DNA from: Tulasnella sp. 424
Taxonomy: Eukaryota > Basidiomycota > Agaricomycetes > Cantharellales > Tulasnellaceae
Assembly (NCBI GenBank): GCA_019633425.1
Contig: WSUB01000009.1
Span: forward strand, 62,001 to 126,000
Length of the DNA stretch: 64,000 nt
Reading direction: 5' to 3'
Part shown: in pieces, positions 37,670 through 50,300 of the stretch
How positions within the stretch are numbered: the stretch's first letter is position 1
How the letters are laid out: each line of letters opens with the position of its first letter
Translations under genes and position numbers: made by a program
Notes under the pieces: generated by a model
Told to the model about the DNA's origin: nothing
Database searches by the model: none
What the model saw: the letters and a program-made list of their open reading frames with translations, nothing else

Positions 37670-39907
37670 CTACTGCGCTTGACTCCGGATGGACCGCAGC
37701 ACGTATCCCTCCAGTCCTCCGCAAATCCAAAGATCCTGTACGCTAGCCCCAACAGGCTTCACCTGGTAGGTCCGTGGACCTTCCGGAGTCTGCACGGAAA
37801 CTGTTCCATCAGTCATCGACACACTGACAGTCCACTGCGGTTCGACGGTCAATTTCCCGTCCTTTCCACCTTGGCCCCTCTTTCCATCCTTGGCAAACAG
37901 CTCAGTCAGATCACTGACGAGCTCCGGGCATTCCATGCACACCAGGCCGTTATTGATCGCATTACGTTTGAAGATATCTCCGAACGATCCAGCAAGGACG
38001 ATGGGCACACCTGCTGACTTCAAAGCCGTAGCAGCCTGTTCTCGAGACGAACCGGTACCAAAGTTGTAACCTGCAACCAGGACTGCCCCTAGTTTCGGTT
38101 CACCGACGGCTCGGGGTGTAGAGGCTGGAGCAGGAAGGAGCTGGGCGACGGTTGATGCAAAAGTTGGATCGTAATTCTCCATCACAACTTTCGCTTGCTG
38201 CTCCAAGGTCATGTCGTCTTGGTAAGTGTATTTGCCAGGGTAGATGCCGTCGGTGTTTAGATTGTCTTGAGGGGCGAAGAGGAGAGGGCCGGAGAAGACG
38301 GACGGGAATCCTTGGATCAGCTCGACGGTCTCATTTGCGGCAGATTTGGACGAAGAGGGCGAGGCTGATGAGTAAGATACTTTGAGGCCATCGTAAGGTG
38401 GGAGAGTAGCTTGGTCTAGTGACTCGGGGCTTGCTATGTAGCCTTTGATGGCGGAGGCAGCAACAACTGCGGGACTGGCAAGGTAAGCTTGGGCTTTGGG
38501 ATGACCCATGCGTCCCTTGTAATTCCGGTTTGTAGCGCTGATTCCGGTCTCTCCTTCCTCCAATAGACCCGTTCCGAGGCCGATGCATGGACCACAACCT
38601 GCAGGTAGCACTTTGGCTCCTGCTGCAACGAGAGTATCCCAGTCTCCGCGGCGTTCCGACTCGGCTTGTACGTTCGAGCTGGCAGCAGCGACGTAGAATT
38701 CCACGCCGGGAGCGACGAACTGACCCTTCATGACCTCTGCAGCAGCAGCTAGATCTGACGCTCGGGAGTTGGTGCAGCTAACGAGGTAGGCCTTTTGGAT
38801 TGGGATCCGTTTCTCTTCCAGAACGGGTAAAGGAGTGGAGACTTTGACGCTATTGGGACCGGAAACGTGTGGAACGAGAGTGGAGAGATCGAACGTGAGG
38901 TGGGCGGAGTAGTATGCATCGAGGTCTGAAGTGATGGGTGATTTTTCAATACGCTTGAGACGGCGTCGATTGAGACGGGGGTGTTCGGGAGGAGCCGGGA
39001 TGGATATTGACATAGGAATGTTGAACGTGCGAGTCTCCAACTTTTGAATAGCACTTTCGTACCAGTTTAGGAGGGTCTGGTCGACAGGGAAGACTCCAGC
39101 TAAAGCACCCCACTCGGTCGTCATGTTAGCGATTGCCAACCGCTCGTCAACGCCGAGTGAAGGGATTCCATCACCAACGAACTCGATCGCGGCGTTTAGG
39201 ACTTCGTCTTGGTTGAAGGTTCCGCAAAGAGCCACAATGACATCCTTGCCTGTTACACCTTTCGGCAGCCGGCCCTTGAGTTCCACTTTGACCATCCGGG
39301 GGACCTGCCACCACGTCTTTCCCGTCGCCCACAAGGCTGCACCATCCGTTCGAACAATCGGCGTCCCGACGCAACCCACACCGCCATACATGTTGCTGTG
39401 ACTGTCACTGGCGACGGTCATGGTATGCGGGAAAGCGTAGCCTTCCTCGACAAGGATTTGATGGCCGATTCCTCTTCCTGCTGGGTAGAAATCGACACCG
39501 TGTTGCCGCGCGAAGACCTCGATTGAGGCGTATTTCATGAGGTTCTTGTCCGACTTGTTTTGAACATCGTGATCAAGGGTGAAGACTGGCTGCTTTGGAT
39601 TGTGAATGGACGTCGCTCCGATAGATTTGAACCTAAGAGACAGGAAGTCAGCGGATTCTCCCAGGTGGGAGCGATAGGCAACCTACTTTGAAATAATTGG
39701 ACCGGTATTGTCGTGGCTCATGACATGCTCCGGGCGAATCATAACATAGTCTCCAGCACGGACTGTCTTTCCTTGCGGTAAGTCAACAGCATACTTTTGG
39801 ACGATCTTCTCAATGTAGGTTTGTGGCAGCTTCTTGCCTTCGGGGGCAAGCGTGGCAAACCCTCGGGCCGTCACAGTAAGCCTCCACCTTCTTGGTATTC
39901 GATGCAT
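37670..39907 (-). CDS. LYS4: homoaconitase, mitochondrial
   Basis: Exon 1 (39907 to about 39684) begins [20 protein letters not shown], a mitochondrial presequence, then [26 protein letters not shown]. Exon 2 has [35 protein letters not shown], the cluster ligands in [16 protein letters not shown] and [34 protein letters not shown] and [20 protein letters not shown]. It carries a [4Fe-4S] cluster and converts homocitrate/homoaconitate to homoisocitrate in the fungal alpha-aminoadipate route to lysine. Length about 690 residues, as in the family. The lysine-path type was chosen over aconitase from the overall pattern. Confidence 0.93.
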
Positions 39908-40187
39908 CCTAGATCTTGAGGAAGAGATCGGTTTGATTAGTGCAGTGGACAGCCAGCTGAAAATATTTTGCCCACCAATGCTCAAATTGTCGTTGGTGGT
40001 CGGGAAACGTCGGCACGTGCCGGCCGAATGTCACCGCTGAGGTAAGTTGTCGAATTTCCCGCAGAACCCAACAACCATTCCCTGAACGCCCCAAAAGCAC
40101 TGCCATGCCTGGTACAATTTGGACACCTCATCAACCAGTTCTCTAGCACTCGCCCGTCAAAACCCAAAACAGGCGTAATCTGCCAAT
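39908..40187. promoter_or_regulatory. divergent promoter region, Lys4 / HIT protein
   Basis: A 280-bp gap between start codons on opposite strands. No specific site could be assigned. Confidence 0.35.
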
Positions 40188-40944
40188 GCTTTGGAAGTTG
40201 CTAACTCATCCATTCCGACCCTTGGATCCGACTGTTCACGACAGGAGCGCTCGTTCAGAGTGCGTCTTCTGTCATGTCGAGAAGGAAAACATTCTAGCCC
40301 AGGTGAGTGCTCTCAAATCGAGAAACCCGCAGTGAAGCGCTTTAAACTTGCCTTTTTTTTGTAGTCTGACGGATTCATCGTCTTCCGCGACCGAAAACCG
40401 GCTGCTAAGGAGCACCTCCTAGTTGTCTCGCGTCAACATATCGGTTCGTGAAGCGAGAAACACCGTGCACCAAACACGCTCTAGACTAATGTTGTTTTGC
40501 CCCTAGCGAGCGTCAGAACCTTGAGGAAGGAAGACATCCCTTTGCGTGAGTTTCCATGCTGCCACCCCGCCAACGTCCTGGTGATTAAGATGCGTGGGTT
40601 TCATAGTGAAGGACATGGAAGAGGCGGGGAAACGGATGCTACTGAGCTTGGGGCATCCCGAGGAGACCCATATGTACGCTGCACTGCGCCGCTTGGACTT
40701 GTGGTCCGCAACCGAACTGAATATATATTTAATTAGATTTGGCTACCACATTCCTCCATTCAACAGCGTGGACCACTTGCATCTCCATGCCCAAGCTCTA
40801 CCGTATCACAACACATTGAGACAAGTCAAATATCCTCGCTCAGAGCGCCATGATACCCTGAAGGGCTGGACCTGGTTTATCGAAAGCTCTCAAGTCCTCA
40901 GGACGCTGGAAGCTAACCGGAATGTCACTATTAAACCTTGCTGA
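40188..40944 (+). CDS. HIT-domain nucleotide hydrolase (HINT3-like)
   Basis: Starts MLWKLLTHPFRPLDPTVHDR. CVFCHVEKENILAQ, FIVFRDRKPAAKEHLLVVSRQHI and SVRTLRKEDIPL follow, then LKDMEEAGKRMLLSLGH, FGYHIPPFNSVDHLHLHAQALPY and the end NVTIKPC. HLHLH is the catalytic His triad of the HIT superfamily. The variant with HIPPFNSVDH matches the HINT3/HIT-like group that hydrolyses adenosine phosphoramidates. Splice joins were set by family pattern: C|TG at about 40607 (after TTTCATAG) and AT|A at about 40674/40736. About 170 residues, probably cytosolic or nuclear. Confidence 0.85.
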
Positions 40945-41194
40945 CAGTCCTTCACCCACATCACACCTCGACCTCGCTCCACCATCATACCCAAATAGAT
41001 ATCGTCATTATATATACCCAAATTAGACAGGATCCGCAACGCCAAGCCTGGTGTCCTTCACATCAGCGGTGGAGCCTTGCGGCAGTTTGCCATGCCCCAT
41101 ATCTCTTGACATGTCATTCTGAAGAAACGAGGGGATGTAATGAGCACCAAAATCATTCATTTACATAGACATTACTCGATAGAAATCAAGCATT

Positions 41195-43454
41195 TCAATG
41201 CAGCATTTCCATGAACCTGGACATGATGGTTTCCTTTCCCTCCTCCTCTTTTGGAGTCTCATGGGTGTCAGGTTCAAGCGGAGCGGGGCCAGCTTCATCG
41301 CTCGAGGCTGATTTAGCAGCTGGTCGCGAGCTCCCTTGGTCGCCTTCAGCGACTTGGTTCGATTGTACCGCGGGCTGTCGAGTGGTCTGATTAACAGGAG
41401 GAACTTGGTCCTCACCTTCATCCAGACGATGATCTGGAGCTTTCTCCATTCGCCTACTGCTACGCCTTGATAGCTCCCCATCACCGCTATCAGGTCCAGG
41501 AGATACCTTCTTGTCAAGCTAAATTAGGGTGCATAATCAGAAGCTTTGAAATCGCCTTCCCGGATCTGGGAGACTCACCGAATAACCGTAAGATCCAGTG
41601 GGAATTCCAGAACCCTTTTGAGGCTGCGAGTAGACAGGGACCGGCTCGTCGTCATGATGTGGGCCGTTATACTGATGGTCCAAATCCTCTCCTTCTCCTT
41701 CCTCCGCTTCAAACGAGCTTCCTGTCTCATGATCCGACACTTCTTCCTCGCTGACGTAGCCCGCCTGCCTGACGGCAGCGGCTACAGGACCGCTCCTCTC
41801 CATCTGATCACTGGCAACCAAGTATCTGGCACAGAGCATGCGAATATCGTTCCACCACTCCAACATCTCGTCGTGGCTCCGCGCGCGGAACGTCCAAGCC
41901 TGGTGACCGCGGTGGAGGAAACTATTAGAGCGCGAAAGACCGGTAGCATCTTTCTTGCCTTCGATGTGGAATTTGTGCGATCTATCGGTGGTTGGAGATG
42001 ACGGAGGACCAAGGGTGCAAGAAGGGAGGAAGAGACTGAAGCTTGGGGTGGTTTGCTCGACGGGATCAGCGCTGTTGTATTCGTGAAGGAAGCCAGCAGC
42101 TGTGAGAACGAAGTACGATTCGCGATAGGCGCGAGTGTATCGACGCTTTCGCTCAAGCATGCCGGTGTGGAGTGGGACGACGGATGGATCTTCCTTGGAT
42201 GGATACTCGATAGTGTCGGGATTGCGAAGTGGTGTATCGGGGTCGATGAGGTGATCAGACCGAGCCTGAATAGTTTGAATTGGTCAGTTCCAACTAGTTG
42301 CTGTCATTGTGGAGTGATGCCATTACCGAGAACGCTATCCATTCACGGTCTGGTGCAAGCGAAGCCATCGACGAGCCTAAAGTGCGCCACGTCTCCTGAA
42401 CCGACGCTGACATCCTTGTCTGCCACTCGTCAAATGTCTGCCAGGCTGATTGAATTGAGCGCACAATGCCTTCTTCGAAATGTGCCGAGTTTTGCTGCAT
42501 CAGGATGATGGACTTTTGTAGAGCGTTTTCCTGAACAGAACCTCCATCAACCCAGGGCCAGGTCAGGGATGGGAAGCTCGGGGACATACCTCGTTAACTT
42601 GCTTTACGAGTTGCTTCGTTACAATCAGGTTCTGGCAGAAGGGGTCATCGCGGGCTTGGATCGACATTGGGGTATTCTTGAACATGGCAATCGACTTGGC
42701 AAGATCGGCAATACATTTGGTGCTTAGTTCTCGTTCTTTTGCAACGTTCGTGGCGAGTTTACCGGTGTCGTTTTGGATGTTACGGATGTGCGCCTTTATC
42801 TCCATAAGAAGCTTCTCGAGGTGTTGAACGAGGGAACTGTCGATAGTTTTGGCAAGGCTGGTGTGCTGATCGGCAATGGCTCTCGTCTTGTCGCGGATGT
42901 TGTAGAAGATGTCTTGTAGACCACCCTCGCCTAGGAACTGGTTTCCAGCTCGGAAAGGGACTTGAATAACGGCACCGAGTTTGGTGAGTTCGCGACCACT
43001 GAAGGATTCGCGAACTGTTAGCCAACAAGTCCACATAATAACACGAGAGGCTCGTACGTGTTATTCTCAATATCTGCGATGCCCTGAAGAACCGGCGACA
43101 AAGTGTTCAGAAATGCTACTAGGCAGCGAAATGTTAAGGGCCTATACCTCAAAATAAGCTGTTGGGGAAGGGTCGTCAGCAAGCTGAGGAGCTTTCCAGG
43201 GAAACCTCCTCCACTCACCAATCAATTGCTTTGTGATGGCTTTCCATGCAATGAAGCTACAATGGCCGTCGGTTCAGTATCTAATCTTTGACCACCCGCG
43301 TTGACGCATTCAACCCACCGTTCAATTAGGACGTCGCTGGGCCGTAGATCTATACGGGGTGGAGGGTCAATCAGGGTGTCTCGCTGCGTAGTATGGCCTC
43401 CACTTTACCAGACGGAGCAGTGTTCTTCTTGATGAGACTTTGGTTTCTTGACAT
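41195..43454 (-). CDS. SLM1: Slm1/Slm2-like PH-domain protein
   Basis: Starts MSRNQSLIKKNTAPS at 43454. The conserved region DVLIERFIAWKAITKQLI-AYFE-GIADIENNT-GRELTKLGAVIQVPFRAGNQFL is spread over several small exons, including an 11-nt exon (43158-43148). A long helical F-BAR-like stretch follows (KTIDSSLVQHLEKLLMEIKAHI, NEENALQKSIILMQQNS). The PH domain (about 42190-41820) has LERKRRYTRAYRESYFVLT, AGFLHEY and WTFRARSHDEMLEWWNDI. The acidic, Ser/Pro-rich tail ends MSRFMEMLH. In yeast, Slm proteins bind PI(4,5)P2 and act with TORC2 at the plasma membrane in actin and stress signalling. Role by homology. Confidence 0.87.
43148..43158 (-). other. 11-nt micro-exon in the Slm1-like gene
   Basis: Between AACAG and GTATAGG lies an 11-nt exon that, joined to its neighbours, gives ITKQLI-AYFE-GIADIENN. 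Skipping it would shift the frame. Confidence 0.65.
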
Positions 43455-43924
43455 GGTCGACTTGCGCGATATCGAAGTCGCCCGTGAGTGAGGTCTTGAA
43501 GGGATGGAATGGCGGTCATCTCGCTCGTCTCTTCCGAAATGGGACATAGCGCTGGTGTCGAGTCTTGAGTGTTGGTTCGTTAAGGAAATAGTCGTACGAT
43601 TTGAGGGGAGAGAGAAGACGGAAGGAAGATCTACGGTCGTTGGAGCCTCGGGGTGAGTCTATATAGGCTGCCGCTGAAGATCGTTAATTGAAGGATGGTC
43701 GGAGCGGCTGGAACTCGGGAGCCGAGGAGAGGAGTGCAAGTTTGGACCAGAAGTCTGCAATGACCTCACGCACTCCGCGATTCCCGGTCCATCCCGATTA
43801 GGAAGTACCATGTTGGGAATATTCACCCTCAGCCAGACCCGTGAATCCGCCCTTCGCATGGGCTGAGATTGCCTCAGCATCATGGCATTAATATGCTAAT
43901 ATCGTCTACTTGTCCTTGCTACAA
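43455..43924. other. intergenic, no gene seen
   Basis: Upstream of Slm1 and downstream of the OPT stop. The minus-strand open frame 43659-43883 has no motif. Likely Slm1 promoter/5' UTR. Confidence 0.4.
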
Positions 43925-46617
43925 CTAAGCCGGGCACGTCGGGCAAATCCCACCTCCACAGCCCCAACAGCTCCCACTAATCCCGAACGTCTTCAGAAGC
44001 AGACCGACAACACTGACTACACCCTGTATATTGTATTCCGTTTGTTTGTAATTAGAAGGCCGCTATCTGATGTACGAGTCTGACCACTCACCTCGCCGAG
44101 CACGAAGCCGCTCGCAACGATGATAATCTCGACGCCTCCTGACTTGTTTTCTTTTAGCCGGCTAGACCTTTTAGACCACCACAGCTCAACTAAACCGCCG
44201 ATAAGCCTTGCTATTGAAAAGTTTGGCGTGTTCAGAAAGCCGATGGCAAAGGCCACTCCGCTGGGGATCCATCTGCACGCAAGATTAGCTACCACGACCC
44301 TCAGCAGAGGCATGAAAACGCACCTCGCCCATCTCGAATCCGAAGCAACTGCTCTGACTTTGGCTGCTGCAACAGCTGCAGCGATCACTCCAAACCAAAG
44401 CATGAACTCTCCAGATTTCGGAGGGAGCTGGCCGTTTCGCAACAGCCGCGCCAGACTTAGCCAGACGTACGCAGTGGGTGCAGGGAACGCCGGCGAGGGA
44501 ATCGTATATGCCTTTGCGTAGAGCTGGTAGGCGGTTGCGCTGACGAAGATCGACAGTGTCGAGCCGATGATCTGGCCGTAAAACTGAGCCCGAGGAGATG
44601 CACCGAGGAGATGTCCAGTCTTCAAGTCTTGCATAAGATCGCCTGCTTGCTGTGCCCCGGCTTCCGCGACGCCGCCTGCCACAATATTGGCAATAACATT
44701 CCCAGGCTGCAGGAATGCAAATGCCAGCTGCGCAAGTTTTCCTAAGCCTGAAACTGGGTTCAAATCTGTTTCACCGAGGGCGCGGACGCTGGGAGCGGAG
44801 TAGGTCAGCAGAGTTTTACTGAGCGTGCCGGCACCTCACTCACCCAAGTAGTCCAAGGACTGAGCCAATTAAGAATGCCAGGATCGTGGCCCATGGTTTG
44901 ATTCCGGATGACCCGAAAATCTTCCATACGATAATTGTCCCCAAAACGATCGTTGCTGCCATTCCGCCTAGAACCCATGAGGTCGGAACGAGCCTCTCTT
45001 CTGTTTCCGTCTCCTCGTCTTCGTCAGCGTCCGTCTCGTTCTTCCTCGCGTCCCAAAGGCGTCGTAATCCCCCCACGAACTCGACAATGACGGGAATCAG
45101 AGACACCACCGCCTCGGCACACATGACTGCTAGTGCAACCCAGAGTATCCACCCGCGAGCGCCATTTCCCATGGATCCAACGGGACCTGGAGCCCAGCCC
45201 TTGTGCTTGGATAGAGGTGAGAGAATGGCCCAACCCACCAGCATTCCCTTGCGTTAAGGTATCAGTCCGTGCGGATCGTCCTACACCCAGCAGATCTCGA
45301 CTTACTAAATTCATACTGAGAGTCGTCGGGAAGCCCATGATAATCCCTGACAAGGAGGCAAGATTTATGTTTCAGAACCGATAATATATAGCAAACACAC
45401 CTCCTCGCCATACCTTGGCCGACGTAGGATAAACTTGGAGAGAAAGTCCACAGCCATTGGCTTGCCAACCGCCGCCCGAAGAGAGGTATTGAGAAAAGTA
45501 TGGGGAAGAAGTATGCTAAAAGCTGCAATATGGGTCGATCAGTTACCCGGCTGTATCAGCGGTGTCTCGGACAGCGCGTACCGTCAGAGCTCCGGAAGAA
45601 ACGAAGCTCCAACCCAACAGCGGCCAACCGTTCTGGAGTTCGGCAGGTTCATCCACTTCGGGGACTCCATCGGTCTGAGTCTCCGACTCCACCCCTTCGT
45701 CCGTGTCGAGCTGACTGTAACCTTGTGGGACCGGCCGTCGTCTTAAGGAGGAGGCGGTGTCAGTCTTTGGTGGAAGTTGACGGTGCATGACTGCTATGAG
45801 TTGGGCAGTAGCTGTCCCACTCGGGAAAACAAGCTTCTCTTTGACAATCTGCAATCGCAATTGTGTTAGATTAAAGGAAGGAGAGGACTTGAATGTGACT
45901 TGCGGTCTGTTTGCGAAGCGGGGCGGCTAAGAAGACCCTGAGACGAACAAGAGGTAACGGTTAGACCATAGAAGCCCGAAGTTTTATCCTCCACCAAAGC
46001 TTACCCGAAATAAGCCACCGCGCAGCTCCAGCCGACAGCTGAGGCCCATGTCAAGACTATTGGATCCTGTCCATCGGGTCCACGGTCCAAAAGTCCAAGC
46101 GCTGGAATGATACCAACGAAACCGGCAGCAAGTGGCATAGTCCCGGTAGCAACTGCCGTGGTCTGTAGAACAACATTCTCTTGCGTGGTGAGTGGTGAGA
46201 TTGACGGTATCAGACGAGCTAGCAGATATCCGAGGAGAGCAGATTGTAAAGACATCCTAGAAACGGCAACCCAAAATCAGGGTGAACATCATGCCACATC
46301 TGATCATATCCAACGAAAAGAAACACAGACATACATCGAGATCCATCCAGTTTGTAGTCCAAAGTATAAGTTAGTGAAACAAAGCAAGCAGCCTATGATC
46401 AGACCCAATATTATGGACCTGGGCTGGACAGACGTGCATGTTCAATCCAATCCGAATCACCAAATTCGGCATATTTACTTACAGTGAGCTCCGGGGAAGC
46501 ATTTGACCTAGAGTCGCTCCAAGCTGGAGGTAGCATACGTCTGATCAAGAGGCGCAACCTTGGGGGCATGGTGGAGGTTGATGAGAGGATTACCCGTGCG
46601 GCATTGGTCGCCGTCAT
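43925..46617 (-). CDS. oligopeptide-transporter family (OPT) membrane protein
   Basis: After PELT-PRSIILGLIIGCLLCFTNLYFG, splicing gives GLQTGWISMMSLQSALLGYLL, the OPT hallmark. Many membrane segments follow (TGTMPLAAGFVGIIPALGLL; LLAYFFPILFSIPLFG; GIIMGFPTTLSMNLGMLVGW; MAATIVLGTIIVWKIFG; PGNVIANIVAGGVAEAGAQQAGDLMQDLKTGHLLGA). A last exon with CWGCGGGICPTCPA ends at 43925. Two charged loops (about 45730-45640 and about 45060-44990) lie between membrane segments. The family imports oligopeptides or metal chelates; the YSL-like GLQTGWISMMSLQS pattern leaves metal-nicotianamine or siderophore-type substrates possible. The start at 46617 is uncertain: an upstream frame (about 46735-46620) with DFLIEEMKVP may be an alternative first exon. 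Confidence 0.8.
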
Positions 46618-47395
46618 CCATAAATTGGATTTGTCAGCAGCGCGAGTTGTCTCAGATCTATCCTGGGCACCTTCATTTCCTCGATGAGGAAGTCTTCATG
46701 ATGAGTTTCATTAAGGGCGTTGAGGGCCGCCTGACATCCATGTAGTCCTCGGAGATACCTGGGGAGCATTAATATTGTAGAATATAATGATCAGGAATCA
46801 AAATTTTCACCCTTACGGTCAGCGTACTGACCTCATATAATCATGATACCAGAACCGCTCTCACACTGTAGCGAACATGTTAAAAGAAACGGAGGCGCAC
46901 ATCCCTCCGCGGGCAGCAAGTGGGTGCACCGCGAATCGCGTGATTAGTGAGCCTGAGTGGACAAGCATAGCCAGCTAAACCTCCGAAGATAAAGTAACCG
47001 TTACTGCGAGGGGACGAATACAAGACTTTCGACGATGCCGCATTACTCGGCATTACTCCTCCTACGGGGTAGCATATTATATACGACAGAGGCACCAAAG
47101 CACGTGGATTCGTAAGTGTAGTTATCGAGTGTAAGAAGCATGGTGTGTTTCGACAAAGGGACTAAGGAGGTCTAGAGACGCATGTGAAGATAGTGAAAGA
47201 ACAGCGGGAGGACGGCAGCATATACGAACAGATGGAGTACTCGTAACACTGTGAACTAGATGGTAAAGAGCAGTGCATCGTCTGGGAAATCGCATGAAGG
47301 ACTGGAGAAATTGCCTGGAAAACGAAAGTCATCAGTCTCAGAAACAAAGCTCGGTGTAGCGCATCATAGATACCTGGTCTCAGATCAACCGGCGG
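46618..47395. other. intergenic, no certain gene
   Basis: About 780 bp. The part 46618-46740 may hold an alternative first exon of the OPT gene on the minus strand. The rest has only short frames (minus 46880-47098, minus 47162-47347) without motifs. Confidence 0.35.
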
Positions 47396-50300
47396 TTACG
47401 ACCTGAATAGACCTGCCAACAACGATCCCATCGGTTGTTCCAATGTCTGGAAGAGTTCCCAGATCTTTGCACACATCTCACTCATCGGCCGGCCCATTTG
47501 CGTGTAGATTTCGCGAGCCTCCACACAAGCCACCTTCGCATCAGCGAATTTGCCTTGCAAAGCATATTCTCCCGCCAGTGCATCCAAAGCCTTTGCTTCA
47601 CCCTCCTCGTCAACAGTCCTAGCGAAGGCGACGCGCGCTTCAGCGAAGCACTCCTCTGCCTCGTCATGTCGACCCTGGCGAACATACAACACCCCAAGAC
47701 TGAGCAACTCGGTAGCTTCACCGCGAACATCGTCCAGGCTAACGAATATGGTTTGGGCAAAGCGGTAACATTCCTCTGCTTCGTCATACGTGCTCTGCGC
47801 GAGGTGGATGTCGCCGATCCGATCTAAGGTCTCTGCGCGAACTCCCGCATCACGGCCGATTTGAGCTAATGCAGCTTCGGCTTGAATGAGGGCCTCTTTT
47901 TCTTCGTCGTGCTTTGACTGAGACTTGAAGATCTGTGCCAAAAGCAACGAAGCGCCCGCTTGGCCTTGGTCGTTGTCAATGCTGATCCATATGGCAAGGG
48001 CTTCGGTGACAGCATCCTCCGCTTCGAGGTATCTGCACTGATCGTGATAGTCTTTTCCGAGGGCTAGTAGCGTTCTGGCTCTGCTGGCACCTGCACCAGC
48101 CTGATCGTGAGAAGCAGCTGCTTGGCGGTAGGACACCTCCGCGGCGTCGTATCTGTCCTGATTGCTATACAGGATGGCGAGGCTGCGTAATACGTTCCCG
48201 CTACCGAGGCTGTCTCCAATACGAGAGTAGATCTTGTGAGCGTCGTTGAGAGCGTTCTCAGCCTCGCGATTCCTCGACTGAGCGTGATAGGTATTCCCCA
48301 GACCGAGCAATGCATTCGCTGCACCCAGGTCGCCCCCAATGCGAGAGTGGATCTCGTGTGCCTCCATGAAAGCCTTCTCCGCCTCTTGATTCCTCGACTG
48401 AGCACGGTAGATCTCGCCCAGACTGTCCAAGACGGTCGCCGTACCCAGGTCGTTCCCGATGCGAGAGTGGATTTCGTGGGCCTCCATCAAAGCCTTCTCG
48501 GCCTCCCGGTATCGCGACTGATTACGGTAGATCTCTCCCAGACCGCCCAACGCGTTCGCCGTACCCAGGTCGTTCCCGATGCGAGAGTGAATTTCGTGGG
48601 CGTCCGCGAAAGCCTTCTCGGCCTCCCGATATTGCGACTGATTACGGTAGATCCCTCCCAGACCGTCCAACGCGTTCGCCGTACCCACGTCGTTCCCAAT
48701 GCGAGAGTGGATCTCGTGAGCCTCCATGAAAGCCTTCTCCGCCTCTTGATTCCTCGACTGAGCACGGTAGATCTCNNNNNNNNCCATGCGAGAGTGGATC
48801 TCGTGTGCCTCCATGAAAGCCTTCTCCGCCTCTTGATTCCTCGACTGAGCACGGTATATCCCTCCCAGACCGCCCAACGCATTCGCCTTACCCAGGTCGT
48901 TCCCGATGCGAGAGTGAATTTCGTGGGCGTCCACGAAAGCCTTCTCGGCCTCCCGATATCGCGACTGATTACGGTAGATCTCTCCCAGACCGCCCAACGC
49001 GTTCGCCGTACCCACGTCGTTCCCGATGCGAGAGTGGATCTCGTGCGCCTCCCTCCACGCTCTCTCCGCCTCTTGATTCCTCGACTGAGAGCGGTAGATC
49101 TCTCCCAGACCGCCCAACGCGTTCGCCGTACCCAGGTCGTTCCCGATGCGAGAGTGAATCTCGTGCGCTTCCCTCCACGCTCTCCCCGCCTCTTGATTCC
49201 TCGACTGAGAGCGGTAGATCTCTCCCAGACCGCCCAATGCGTTCGCCGTACCCAGGTCGTTCCCGATGCGAGAGTGAATCTCGTGCGCTTCCCTCAACGC
49301 TCTCTCCGCCTCTTGATTCCTCGACTGAGAGCGGTAGATCTCTCCCAGACCGCCCAACGCGTTCGCCGTACCCAGGTCGTTCCCGATGCGAGAGTGAATC
49401 TCGTGCGCTTCCCTCAACGCCCTCTCCGCCTCTTGATTCCTCGACTGAGAGCGGTAGATCCCTCCCAGACCGCCCAACGCGTTCGCCGTACCCAGGTCAT
49501 TCCCGATGCGAGAGTGGATCTCGTACGCTTCCCTCAACGCCCTCTCCGCCTCTTGATTCCTTGACTGAGAGCGGTAGATCTCTCCCAGACCGCCCAACGC
49601 GTTCGCCGTACCCAGGTCGTTCCCGATGCGAGAGTGAATCTCGTGCGCTTCCCTCAACGCCCTCTCCGCCTCTTGATTCCTCGACTGAGAGCGATAGATC
49701 CCTCCCAGACCGCCCAACGCGTTCGCCGTACCCAGGTCATTCCCGATGCGAGAGTGGATCTCGTACGCTTCCCTCAACACCCTCTCCGCCTCTTGATTCC
49801 TTGACTGAGAGCGGTAGATCTCTCCCAGACCGCCTAACGCGTTCGCCATACCCAGGTCGTTCCCGATGCGAGAGTGAATCTCGTGCGCTTCCCTCAACGC
49901 CCTCTCCGCCTCTTGATTCCTCGACTGAGAGCGGTAGATCTCCCCCAGACCGTCTAGGGCGTTCGCCCTCCCCTTATCGTCCTTCGTTCGAGTCGCAACC
50001 TCGATGGCTGACTGGTAATGGGATTCGGCCATCACTGTATTATCCTGGAGATAATACATCTTGCCTAACTCCTGTAACAGCGCTGCGGACCGTACTTTCG
50101 CATCGCCAGAGGTATGACCCGAAGGTGTCGTGGATGGCTAATACACGGCTCGTTTAATAGTCGATAATATAGTCCTTCGCCCAAAGCACTTACCATGAAG
50201 CCAACCTTTCGCCGAAACATCGAAGCATCGATCCTCTTCACTGGATTCGACATCCAACAGTCCATCATTAAACTACACAGCTTGGTGATATGAGACAGGT

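Noticed and set aside
48236..50157. Long plus-strand open frames (442 and 306 codons) opposite the TPR array
   Set aside because: They are the antisense of a 120-bp repeat whose period is a multiple of three, so absence of stops in one unit propagates to all. Their translations are low-complexity Arg/Ser/Pro strings without motifs.
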